Assembly (NCBI GenBank): GCA_028671895.1
Contig: CM053807.1
Span: forward strand, 51,017,903 to 51,081,902
Direction of reading: 5' to 3'
DNA from: Oenanthe sinensis
Taxonomy: Eukaryota; Streptophyta; Magnoliopsida; Apiales; Apiaceae
Length of the DNA stretch: 64,000 bases
Shown: one piece after another, positions 10,915 through 21,239 of the stretch
Layout of the letters: each line of letters starts with the position of its first letter
Position numbering within the stretch: the first letter of the stretch is position 1
Notes under the pieces: model-generated
What the model was told of the DNA's origin: nothing
Seen by the model: the letters and a program-made list of their open reading frames with translations, nothing else
The model's database searches: none
Position numbers and translations under genes: made by a program

Positions 10915-11969
10915 ATGGGTGGTGAATCGATTGTGATCCAATCCCCTGTTAGGGTTTTAAGTTTTGGTGGAAAAGGGAAAAGAGTGATTAATGAGCTGCC
11001 GGAAGTAGTCGTCATTGAGGAGATACTCGCACGACTCCCAATCAAATCGGTTGTGCGTTTTAAATCTGTATCTAAATCATGGCTATCCCTTCTCTCCTGT
11101 CCACGATTTATAAAAGAGCACGACACTCGCAGACCTATGCAAAACCCTAATGACTATGACTGCTTCGTAGCTGATAAATATAACAATATCGTCATTCTTT
11201 CCCGATGCCAAGAGACATTTGTACTTCCTAGGAATAATTTCTCTTTGGTCGGTTCAGTGTATGGTTTAGTTTGTCTCCTTGGTGGCAACGCAAGGGTGTC
11301 GTTATGGAACCCCGGCCCGCAATTCATCGGTCTAAGGAATTTAATCTTCCACAAGGCGGTTATAGTCGTCCTAGTATGATTGGAGTCGGTTTTGATCATG
11401 CAAGTAATGATTGCAAGGTGGTAGTCTGCTATGATCAGTTGTTAGACTCGTGTGCTCTTTACTCCTCTAATTCCGATTCATGGATTCAGCTATTTGTTCC
11501 TGATTATGAGTTTCTTATGAATAAATATTTTAAGGATTCACCATTCAATATTCCAACTACCTACGTAAAGAATTGTCCTTACTGGACATATTCTAGGTAT
11601 TCATATGACAAGAACAAGTTTGGTACATTGGCTGCACTCAAGTTTGATGCTACAAGTAACAAGTTCAAGTTGTTGACTGAGTTTTACCCTGATGCAAGTA
11701 AGGGTCGTGGAAAGTCATTTAGATTCGTGAATATGAGAGATCGTCTTACTTTGATGGCGTATGAACCATCTCCAACTAGTAAGCTCGATGTTTATTCTTT
11801 GGATGAGGAAAAGGGATATGGTGTTTGGATGAAGATGTATAGCGTTGGTCCCTTTGAACGATTTAGACGATTTAAGTTCCTGCTACAGGGTTTCAAGTAC
11901 GGTGATGAGATTGTATTCGATGAATTTGGTAAGCTCTACTACTATGATCACAAAACAGATACATTCTAG
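10915..11969 (+). pseudogene. F-box protein of the F-box-associated (FBA/kelch) type, broken by one frameshift
   Basis: A single-exon gene. The ATG at 10915 leads to an F-box at residues ~24-68: INELPEVVVIEEILARLPIK then VVRFKSVSKSWLSLL. F-box proteins are substrate receptors of SCF ubiquitin ligases, and the C-terminal FBA repeat binds the target. The frame runs through LVGSVYGLVCLL and VSLWNPG, then shifts by one base within 11309-11320. The FBA region resumes as AIHRSKEFNLPQGGYSR, IGVGFDHASNDCKVV and FGKLYYYDHKTDTF to TAG at 11967-11969. The total of about 350 codons is normal for the family. Apart from that single indel the sequence looks intact, so a recent loss of function or an assembly error in the C-rich stretch (AACCCCGGCCCGC) are both possible. 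Confidence 0.8.
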
Positions 11970-12914
11970 TGTTTTCCTGGCACACGTGCTTTTATTTTGT
12001 TAAACTTTTTTACGTATACGCCTAGTTTGGTTTCCCTTCAAGGAATGAAGTCTATTTATTCAGACAACCAAACTCGTCCACTACTTGGCCACCCTCTACG
12101 ATTAATCTCTTCGTTGAGAGAGCAAAAGTATTTGCTTATACGATGGTTTAGGAGTTGAGACAATTCAGGTGTTTGTGTTCCGAATGCAATCAAACTAGCT
12201 CTTTTGTATGAAATATTGAGATCCTCATAAAAATTTGGTTTTATTAAGAAGAATATAATATTTGTTATAGTCTTAGGAGTTTGAATATGAACATGCATGA
12301 AACTACTTAACTTTATATTCTACAATGCCTGATTCCCTTTAATGAAACCATTAGAACCTTTCCCCACCCCCAAACTAATTCCAGGTATATTGACTCTGTG
12401 AGGTGCTAGTAACTTTTTTGTGATAATTCTGGGAATTATTGGTTTTGGCTTCACATTATATTTTAGCTATTAAATTCTAGGCAGAAGAAAATTAGATCAT
12501 AAATTTTGCAGGTCTCAACTCAAGTGGTGGCAGAATTCGTTTTAGGATTATATACTGTTCTATGAATTTCCTTTTCAGTTTAATTCACTGTCATATGCAT
12601 CAACATTGCTTATTAGTTATACTGGAAGCATATAGTACAAAGACGAAAGCTCAATATATCATTATCTTTTAGAAGGATAAATTAAAATATTATAATTCAG
12701 GAAAGAAAATTGAAATTATAATGGTACTGATAATGCCTTGATCCTTCTGAAAAATAATATTTCTTTTGGCCACCCTCTGCGATTAATCACTTCGTTGGAG
12801 GAGTAAACATTTGCTTATGGTCGTTTGGGTGTGGAAAATTTTAATCTTCTCAAGTACAAAATCAATTGATCTTTCGAAACTACTAGACATTCTACTCTCG
12901 TTATAAACAATATA
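11970..12914. other. Intergenic DNA with a short duplicated word
   Basis: A 36-bp stretch beginning TTGGCCACCCTCTACGATTA at about 12090 recurs with few changes at about 12775 (TTGGCCACCCTCTGCGATTA). No coding sequence was recognised. The duplicated word may mark decayed transposon ends. Confidence 0.35.
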
Positions 12915-12924
12915 CTTATTAAGC
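12915..12924. repeat. Target-site duplication, left (10 bp)
   Basis: CTTATTAAGC, identical to 13711-13720 and flanking the inverted-repeat element. Confidence 0.7.
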
Positions 12925-13710
12925 GGGTTAAATGACTTATTCATAATTAAACTCGCACTCACTTTGCAAGTGGGTTACTGAACTCAAAAAACTTGCATTT
13001 GAATAACTGAGCCAATATAAACTTGCAATCGACTAATTGAACTAATAAAAACTTGAAATCGACTAACTGATCTTCAACTTGCAACTGGGTAATAGAAATC
13101 AAAAAGTTATAAAATATCACATATTTTCATTTATAGAGTGTTGTAGGGAGAAACCGGTACAACAATAATTTCAAAAGATGCTGGAATCATGGAGTAAGTT
13201 ACCCTATTTGCAAGGGTTGAAGGATGACAAGTTACCTATTTGGAGGACACGAGTTTGGGTGATTGAGAGAGTACCCTATTTATAGGGGTTGAAGGAGGAC
13301 AAGTTACCTATTTAGAGGACACGAGTTTGGGAGATTGAGAGAGATTGTGAGAGATTGAGAGATGAGAGAGATTGTGAGAGTTTAAGAGATTCAGAGATAT
13401 TATGAGAGAGAAGAAAGAGACAGTGAAGGGGGTTGAGTTCAGTTTTGTAAGTTGCAAGTTTATTTGTATTTAATATATCAGTTGTAAGTTTATTTTTGTT
13501 CAATACCCCAATTGCAAGTTTTTATTAATCTAGGAATGTAAATGCAAGTTGGGATTGAGTTCAGTTTTGTAAATTGCAAGTTCAGTTTTTATTTTGTTAA
13601 TCATGTTAACGACAATTACTAAATGTAAGTTTTAATTACTTGAGTTATGTAAATGCAAGTTTTTTTAGTTCAGTGAGTGCGAGTTTAATTATGAATAAGT
13701 CATTTAACCC
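12925..13710. mobile_element. Mutator-like (MULE) non-autonomous element with long terminal inverted repeats
   Basis: The left end GGGTTAAATGACTTATTCAT plus AATTAAACTCGCACTCAC is the exact reverse complement of the right end. Weaker inverted similarity continues inward for well over 100 bp (ACTTGCATTTGAATAACT against AGTTATGTAAATGCAAGT). Identical 10-bp flanks (CTTATTAAGC) are the target duplication, and 9-10 bp duplications with long TIRs are the Mutator signature. The 786-bp body has no transposase. It contains GAGAGATT-rich and GTTGCAAGTTTAT-type repeats. A related fragment lies near 20015-20075. Confidence 0.7.
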
Positions 13711-13720
13711 CTTATTAAGC
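13711..13720. repeat. Target-site duplication, right (10 bp)
   Basis: CTTATTAAGC, identical to 12915-12924. Confidence 0.7.
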
Positions 13721-13721
13721 A

Positions 13722-13995
13722 TACAACAGTCATAAATCATAATGCATGGGCAAGACAATACCACCCACAAGGACGGCCTTCTATACACGAGATTCTGCAG
13801 ATCGACGACCTTCATGGCTAGGTGGGTAGATGAATATAAACTGGAAATCTGCGACGACGAGTCACCTTTTCGATTATGAGAAAGTGATCGATCTCTGACT
13901 GGAATTTGTGCAGATACATGCATGCCATCTACAATACCTGTGAATTCTTGCAATTCTGGACAAACAAAATAATGAGGTAACATACTAATATGCAT
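13722..13995 (-). pseudogene. PIF/Harbinger transposase fragment
   Basis: The minus strand reads PELQEFTGIVDGMHVSAQIP, then RDRSLSHNRKGDSSSQ. This follows the HARBI1-type nuclease pattern (GAIDGTH-x-x-A-x-x-P, then NRKG-x-x-S). After a frameshift, HEGRRSAESRV matches the downstream G-W-E-G-S-A-x-D-S-R-V block. Frame breaks and an abrupt end at the MULE target duplication (13720) show it is dead. Only about 90 codons are recognisable. An adjacent Myb/SANT-like gene on the same strand (15200-17260) resembles ORF1 of such elements. Confidence 0.55.
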
Positions 13996-14049
13996 TTCAA
14001 GTTTAAAAAGAAGGTAACAATATATAAACTTTAAGATATGATTTTGAAG

Positions 14050-14720
14050 GAGTGGAGACCGGTGGTTAGGGTTGTAAATTGATCTAGACTATCCGGTATC
14101 TCGGTTTATATTCGGCTCAAATATATGATACATATCTCATATTCGTTTCATAAACGATTCAAATCTGGAGAAAAATTAAACCCGGATATGAGCACTCATA
14201 TACCCGCTCATATTATGTCTCATATTATTTTTTATAAAATGTTCCTAGCCGAATACCGAAATATGATCCATGGTTTGTATTCGATTCGAACTCATATATA
14301 GATAATATTTTTAACTCAATACATTTGTAGGTAAATAGTCATCCTTTTATAAATTTTTAATATCTTCTTTAAGTTTAAATTTTCACAAAATATGATTTAT
14401 TCACCGTGATCATGCATTAATCATCATCATATATATAAATTTTAATTCATAATTATTATATTTTTATAGTATCATATTTATTTTAGACTAAATGATAATT
14501 ATTTGAATAGTTGAAAAAAAATGATACTTAATGTTAGTGGATCATATTTGGTGGATCATAAATTACCCTGGTAGGAAATAAAAAATACGGTACAGACTCA
14601 TATTCGATTTGGATCCGGACCTCAAATACCCAGTATCGGTTTATATCCGAATAAAATTATCCCAGACCCAAATTTGGACACACTAAAAATAAAACGATCC
14701 GATACTTTGAGCATTTTACG
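14050..14720. repeat. Repetitive intergenic segment with direct terminal similarity
   Basis: GGTATCTCGGTTTATATTCG at about 14095 resembles AGTATCGGTTTATATCCGAA at about 14632 in direct orientation. The whole stretch is written in related words (CTCATATTCG, ACTCATATACCC). It is probably a decayed non-coding transposon, class unknown. Confidence 0.3.
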
Positions 14721-15199
14721 AGCTAGTCCAGTAGCATGGCGGCCTCTATAACAAGGTAACGTGTGTATCAATATAACAATTCAAATAGACAGTGTGTACA
14801 CATTTACAATTCAGTTAAAATCATCTGATGGCTTTGTTTGGAAACTTAGAATTCTGGATTTGATACAAATGACATGTCTGCATAACTACAAAAATTTGAA
14901 TTCAATTGCAGGACATTTAAATTTAAGCATAATTTTGAGGATGTGGGATGACAATTTAATTCATCTCATTTGAAATCCATCTTTCTTCATGTTCCGAAAC
15001 ACAATCTTAAGCATTTTCACAGCCTTCAAGAAACAATAAACATAAGAACCGGAAAATTCCTTTCATAGTTTATAAGCAAAGCAAAAAGAAGCCAATATTT
15101 ATAAATTTTAATTAACCATCAGTCAACACTATGAAATACCAAAGACCATCTATGATCACAGTCTAAAAAAGGTCCTAATCCCGGATAAAGGGCAGATCA

Positions 15200-15852
15200 T
15201 TAAAGTTGTGAGACTGCTGCACTCGAAGAGGCATTAAATTTGTTCTGTAGCCATGTCAATCTCCTCTCACTTTTCAGCGATATAAAAGTTTCTCTGGCAT
15301 TAGGATTTTCAAATAAATCCAAAGCAAAAAAGTAGAGGTGCTGATCAACATCTGGCATCTCATCTAAAACTTTTATGCACTTGCTTATAGAAAAGCGTTC
15401 TTCATTCTTCATTATAGCAGCTGCTCTCATTTTGGAAGCAGCTGCTATTTCTAGCATAGCGTCGACTATGACATCACCGGTAGCCTTCCGACTCCTCTTT
15501 CGACGTCCTGAACCTGTTGTCGCAGTCTGACGTTTATTGTGCCCATCCAACATGTTTATATCATCACCTGAGCCTGATGAAGCATCTTCATCAACAAGTG
15601 CAGGGTCAGCAGACATAACTTGAGCCTCAAAACCACGTACTGCAAACTTGTGTTCCAACTGTTTTTAGTTCAAAATAGAAACAAACAGCAGTCATTTCAA
15701 TGATGTACAGAAGAAATATTATCCCTATCCAAAGAACACTCATAGACAAGCATACAAACACATGGAAGATGTAAAAGCAAGAAGAAGTCCTTGATAGTCC
15801 CCCTAACGACTCTCGTCTCAAAAACCATAAAAGTTACTGACATTTCAGAACC

Positions 15853-15883
<31 letters not shown>

Positions 15884-16872
15884 CATAAAAATGCTTTATT
15901 TAAAAGTATGATGATAAGCCTAGGTACCCACCCCATAGAAAAGATAACTTTAAACTGTTTACACATATGCTTGTAATCTCGTTGCCTTAAAGCCCACGTT
16001 CCCTAGAAAGTTAAGCTTTTCATTCAGTGTCCAGCTCTTAACTACTCAAGTTTGAGTTAAACTTAGTTTGGCAGTTTATTTGCTAGTAGTGATATCCTTG
16101 TAGTAGACAGAACCCCTGGCACTAAAACCAACTAAACAAGGCCACTTCAGGATAGAGTGACAAAAAATAATTATATATATTAATTTCTGGATTATGTCTA
16201 CACTTCCATTAAATCACAGATACTATTCACTCGAGTACGTTTATTCACAATCTTTTTTGTCAAATTGGTCAATCCTAGAACAAAAAAAATTATGACTACC
16301 ATTTATGTTTTTTTCATTTTTTTTCCAATTGCATGACTACCATTTATGTTTTTTCATTTTTTTCCAGTTGCAGGGCCTGAAATATCGATATCCATGCTAT
16401 GGTCTCTCGTATTACATCTACAAGAAATTCCTAAAAATCTATGTAGCGAACACAATCAATTTAAGTGAAACATGTCCCAACTCTATTTATTCGAGATGAA
16501 CAAGTACAATACCACAACGTTTGCCAAAAAAGTATCCTTGCAAAAAACTATTCTCTACCATTCAAGTCAATACACATAATCATCAAGCAAATTATCTTTC
16601 CCAAGTAGACTTAAAATGATATATACCTACGTCAAATAGAACACAACTTTTGTTGCAGAAACAGAATCTAACCCTCTACAAGTAAAACTCGGAGTAGTTG
16701 CGGCACTATCAAAATGTCTAAACGATATTCTCTCTCACATTGTTTAGTTTACAGATACTATATATAATCATTTAGTTGCCAACTACATTTACTACAGCCT
16801 TACCATTAATTAAAATTTATGGCTTTCACAATGCCGATCATTAAATATATTAATTATATATCCACACACATT

Positions 16873-16908
<36 letters not shown>

Positions 16909-17003
16909 CAACAATCTTATTATTATCACCAGCTTAAACTAATTGTGCCCAGACAGTTCATAACCCTAATTTGTAACAACTCGAAATAACCAAAATTGCA
17001 GTG

Positions 17004-17034
<31 letters not shown>

Positions 17035-17260
17035 CAAATACATACAAGTATACGCAACCCTAGAAACGAAAATTAATCGATACATGCCGAGATAAATCAA
17101 TTAAATAAACCAAAAATCAAAGCGAATAATAAAAACAATACACCACAACATATATGTGTGTGTTTGTGTGCGTGTGTCTGCGTGTATGTATATATACCTT
17201 GCAATTGAGTGATTCTCCGGTTCGTTCCGGCGGCGAAAACTGTAAATAAACTATTACGAG
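15200..17260 (-). CDS. Myb/SANT-like DNA-binding family protein, C-terminal part (5' end unresolved)
   Basis: The last exon, about 15200-15657, follows an acceptor ending ACTAAAAACAG. It encodes LEHKFAVRGFEAQ, an acidic stretch, a basic nuclear-localisation-like run (GSGRRKRSRKATG), a helical segment, and SKCIKVLDEMPDVDQHLYFF with ALDLFENPNARETF and SERRLTWL before TAA. This tail is typical of plant Myb/SANT-like proteins related to PIF/Harbinger ORF1. A plausible 5' leader exon ends at 17198 (CAATTGCAAG followed by GTATATA). I found no exon encoding the N-terminal Myb/SANT domain between 15658 and 17197, so the gene is either truncated or uses an exon I missed. Confidence concerns the family; the gene model is weaker. 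Confidence 0.5.
15853..15880. repeat. C17 homopolymer followed by poly-A
   Basis: About 17 consecutive C followed by about 11 A, inside the putative intron of the Myb/SANT-like gene. Prone to sequencing error. Confidence 0.8.
16291..16372. repeat. Two-copy tandem duplication (~40 bp)
   Basis: ATGACTACCATTTATGTTTT plus a T-rich tail and CCAATTGC is repeated once immediately downstream with small length changes. Confidence 0.7.
16868..17033. repeat. Microsatellites (ATA)n and (AT)n
   Basis: An ATA run occupies about 16868-16903 and an AT run about 17007-17033, both in the putative intron near the 5' leader exon. Confidence 0.8.
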
Positions 17261-17261
17261 T

Positions 17262-18700
17262 GTGGTGATGTAAGTGTGTGCGTTATTTTTAAAGATTATA
17301 ATTATAATATTATCATGATTTTTTAATTATTGTATAAGAACTAATTAAATTAAATTAAATATTATAGCGAATATTTTTTACAGGTAAGAGATATATAAAA
17401 TATCTTTATAATTAATTTTCAAGATAAAGAGGTTTTGTTTATATAGGAGAACAAAAAGAAAAAGAAAAAATTCGAAAAGAAAAAGAAAAAAATTATCGCA
17501 ATTAAATTATTTTATTTGTAAATTTAGCATATATTCAACTGTTTCCCATAATAATTAAGATATACTGCATATATCGTGACATAATGCTATATAGTTCTTG
17601 TTTGGAGATTGTAATGAATTTCCAAATTGTGCCGAACAATGTGTTATTTTATAATAATGTTTTAATTTCTTCTTTTTAAGTTAAAATTGTGAACGGTAAG
17701 ATTGAATATTGTAAATATTTTGAGTTATGTTCACGTCAATAATAATGTTTTTAGAGTGGTAAGTGGTAACATTTGAAACAACAAATACAAAGCTGATACA
17801 GTGATACTTGTTGAATATGTAGCAAACGATATCAAGAGTAAGAATGGATCTCACTCACATACAGACAGACACATGAAGTTCCAAGATGATTTTCTAACAA
17901 CCATTAATAGTACAGTATCATCTAAGAATGAAAGTGTAAGCCACATTACATTCTTTTAATCCATACAATGTGCAAATGTGGTAAAAATATCATGTTCTGT
18001 TTATAAAATAATGCGGCACCTTTGAACAATCATTAAATCATATCAATCACATTGTCCTTCACAACACTGCTTTCAAATCCTCCCCATACCACTTCAACTG
18101 CTTACCTGTCAGAAACAAACAACATTAAGGCAAACCTCATTTAATGGGGCAAAAACTTCATTAAAGTAGAGACGATAGTCTCTATTTTAGCCTTGCAATC
18201 TTCTCGGAATCATGCATTTGTCTTGACAGCAGAAAAAGAAGTGGCAAAAGAAACTAAGAAAGATGTTCATGCAAATAAATTGAATGGGTTATATTAACCT
18301 TCTGCTACCTGCATTAAGGTTTAGTTGCAAATTGGTACCAAAAGCAATATATATGAATGGCAGACTATACTCAAGGAATTTCAATCTAACAAAATTGCTT
18401 GCTTAATCTTTTTTCCAGAACCCAGATTAAACCTAGTAAACGCTGATGGTGAATTGAGGAAAATATTCCGTTTACGAAATAAAAGAGCCCCTAAAAGGAG
18501 AGAGAGAAATGAACCATTACAGAAAATATGTGTGTTATTCAACAGGATTTTTTAAGGATGGTCACGGAAGATAACCGTCTGTGGTCCACCTTTTTTATAA
18601 AAATGACTTTTTTTCTAGGAACCTCATGGTGCTCCCTTGATCACTCGCATTAGTGTGTGCATGTGTAAAATATAAGATTACCTTCACTGTAAGCATCAGC
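17262..18700. other. Intergenic / OSGEP 3' flank
   Basis: No gene recognised. After the OSGEP stop the minus strand reads GCTGATGCTTACAGTGAAG followed by GTAATC, and around 18120 CTGACAG followed by a GC-richer stretch. This would fit an intron within the 3' UTR. AT-rich DNA fills the remainder. Confidence 0.3.
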
Positions 18701-18703
18701 TAT

Positions 18704-21199
18704 TCAACAGGCTTCTTCATTGACATTATTCATATTCGACAATTCCTTTTCTCGCCATATTGCGAGCACTTCATCAGTTCTGAACCGTTGTGTGAAAGTT
18801 GATTCTTCCATAGGGGTGGACAAACCATGAGCAAAAGCGAGGAGACCAGTATATGCAATCATTGCTCCATTGTCAATACAGTACCTGTCATCAGTAGCAA
18901 ATAAATTTCCTCCTCTCTCAGAGCACATAATTTTCATCATATCTTGCAACCGCTCGTTGCAGCCCACACCACCAACAATAAGAACATCTTTCTTGTCACA
19001 ATGTGCCATTGCTCGTTCTGTAATCTCTACAAGCATTGCAAACACGGTTTCCTGAGACAAAAAGGCAAAAGTCGTGTCATATCCAAATATTCCGTGATAA
19101 AGTAATACAAAAATTTTAGAATAAAATACTAAGACAGACACATACAATCAAAACTATTCTACTACTATTGAGATATGACAATTAAAATGAATTAGAGAAC
19201 GTGTGAAAGTTTTACCTGCAGGGAATAGCATAAATCTGCTGGCGTGCACTCTTTGTTTTTTAGCTTTTCTTCAGCAGTGGTTTCTATGTAACTTAAAATT
19301 CCACTGAATGAAACATCCATTCCTTTTACAGCGTATGGTAGGTCTAAAAACTTTTCTCCTTTTTTAGCAAGCTGTAGAGAGTTAAACCACATATACTTAA
19401 TATTAAGTAAAATCACTACAGGCACATATCCACTGGCTAATTGTCATATATTGAGAGGATTTTCAGCGCATGCACGTTGAATATGTGCGCACCCTAATAT
19501 GCAGTGTTCTAATAAAGCAACAAGCCACAGTAAAATGGCCTTCTAACACTTTCGTGGCTTCTTAAACAGTTTTATAAGCTGATTATTATTACTATGTGGA
19601 ATAATAAATATTATCAATAACTAATTATCAAGCTTAACAACATCAATTATAGAGTAATGAAAGACTATATATTTATTATACAAACAAATATAATAAGTAA
19701 ACATATACTTAAAGACTAAAGTACTATAAAATTTTGGTAAATGATGCTGATAACATGCAACATAAGAAAGTTATTTATTATTTACCTTTTCCCGGTAATC
19801 GGGATAGCAGGTAACTGATTCCACTGGGCTTCGCTTCTACTTAAGTGTTTGGTTCTACTTAAATCGTTAAAGATAAAATACCCTCACGACCATTAAGTAA
19901 ATTGACTTTAAAGGGAAACCGTTAAATTAAGACACAATTATATCAATTTGAATTTCTAGACGGAAATATACTGCCCAGAAACCTCTATGTATTATTCAAC
20001 AATAGTAAAAATATCGTGTTAAATGACTAAATAACCATGGAACGTGATACAACTTGCAACTGGGTCATTGAACTTAAAAATACTGCACATACAAAATAAA
20101 AAGAAACATAAATTACTCTTCAGATAATAAATTTAATTTATGATCCAAACTACAATAACTATTCTGTAAAGATAAGCCAGTTTGTAACAAATATGTTTAT
20201 ATGCTTAATATTTCTCGGACACGTGAAATAACTGTAAAGATAAAGTCAAAAGTTGAAGTTTAATAAGGAAATAACTGTAAGATTATGTGATAAAACATGC
20301 ATACAATGATAAACAACCTGACAATCTTTAGGCATTTTTCGTGCACGTAAAATCTGTGTTTAAAAGGAAAGTGACTTCTCTGTCTATTCTAACATAGATG
20401 GCATTAAGTCACTATCATGGTGTAAGCAGTTGCACTCCGCAACTGTAGACTACGATCTAACACTATTCAATGAGACAAATTTTTAGTATGATTTTTCCCT
20501 CCAATGGTGTTAACCAACATCCTTCATCATTCGAGCAATAACTAACGAAATTAAATTAATACAATGCGTTTAATTAAATACACATTTACATAACCCGTGA
20601 ATCAAATACCCGAAAAAATTATAAAAATAAAATAAAATTTAAACCTGTTCAATGTTATAACCCGGGGCTGGATCATTTGACAGTTCCAAAACTCTAGCAA
20701 ACCGATCCAAACAATTCCCAACAGCAATGTCAATTGTCTCACCAAAAATCCGATACCTGCCTTCACTATAGGCAATCACTTGTGTGTTACCACCACTCAC
20801 ATACAACACCACTGGATCTTTGGCTCCAGTAACAATCCTTCCCATCTCAATATGAGCAACACAGTGATTCACCGCAACAATTGGCTTCTTCCAAAGTTGT
20901 GAAAGCACCCGTACAACAACTGCAGCAACCTGCAGTGGTGCGCCCATGCCCGGTCCTTTGGTGTAACAAAAACAATCAATCTCATTAGCGGTTACTTTAG
21001 CATCTTCAAGAGCAGATTTAATCAAAGGAAGAACATATTGAAGATGGTGCTGTGCAGTTTCTCGAGGAAGAAATCCTTGACCCGGAGGGGTAATGTACGT
21101 ATGTCGTGGGTTCGATAATATTGTGCCATCTAAACATACTACACCGACTCCAATCTTGTTGGCTGATCCCTCAAACCCTAAGGCTAACAAATTCTTCAT
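18704..21199 (-). CDS. OSGEP: tRNA N6-adenosine threonylcarbamoyltransferase, KEOPS catalytic subunit (OSGEP/KAE1)
   Basis: Three exons in phase 0: 21199-20645, 19371-19216 and 19051-18704, giving 352 residues, the usual eukaryotic length. The enzyme transfers the threonylcarbamoyl group to A37 of ANN-decoding tRNAs within the cytosolic/nuclear KEOPS complex. Visible landmarks are the N-terminal ATPase fold start (LALGFEGSANKIGVG), the NHCVAHIEMGR metal-binding histidines, YVSGGNTQV, VKGMDVSFSGI, the IVGGVGCNERLQ nucleotide loop, and CIDNGAMIAY with the metal-binding aspartate. It ends RFRTDEVLAIWRE plus a short divergent tail. I chose the ATG at 21199 because relatives begin next to the GFEGSA motif. 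An in-frame ATG at 21229 would add ten residues. The cytosolic rather than organellar paralogue is indicated by the absence of a transit peptide. It appears intact. Confidence 0.93.
20015..20075. repeat. Fragment related to the MULE-MITE at 12925-13710
   Basis: GTTAAATGACTAAATAACC and ACAACTTGCAACTGGGTCAT with ATTGAACTTAAAAA resemble words of the 12.9-kb element. It lies in OSGEP intron 1. Short and diverged. Confidence 0.35.
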
Positions 21200-21239
21200 C
21201 TTATCTAGTAACACTTTATCTGTCATCAAAGATAAGATT

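Noticed and set aside
13312..13503. 63-codon minus-strand ORF in the MULE-MITE
   Set aside because: Low-complexity translation of GAGAGATT repeats.
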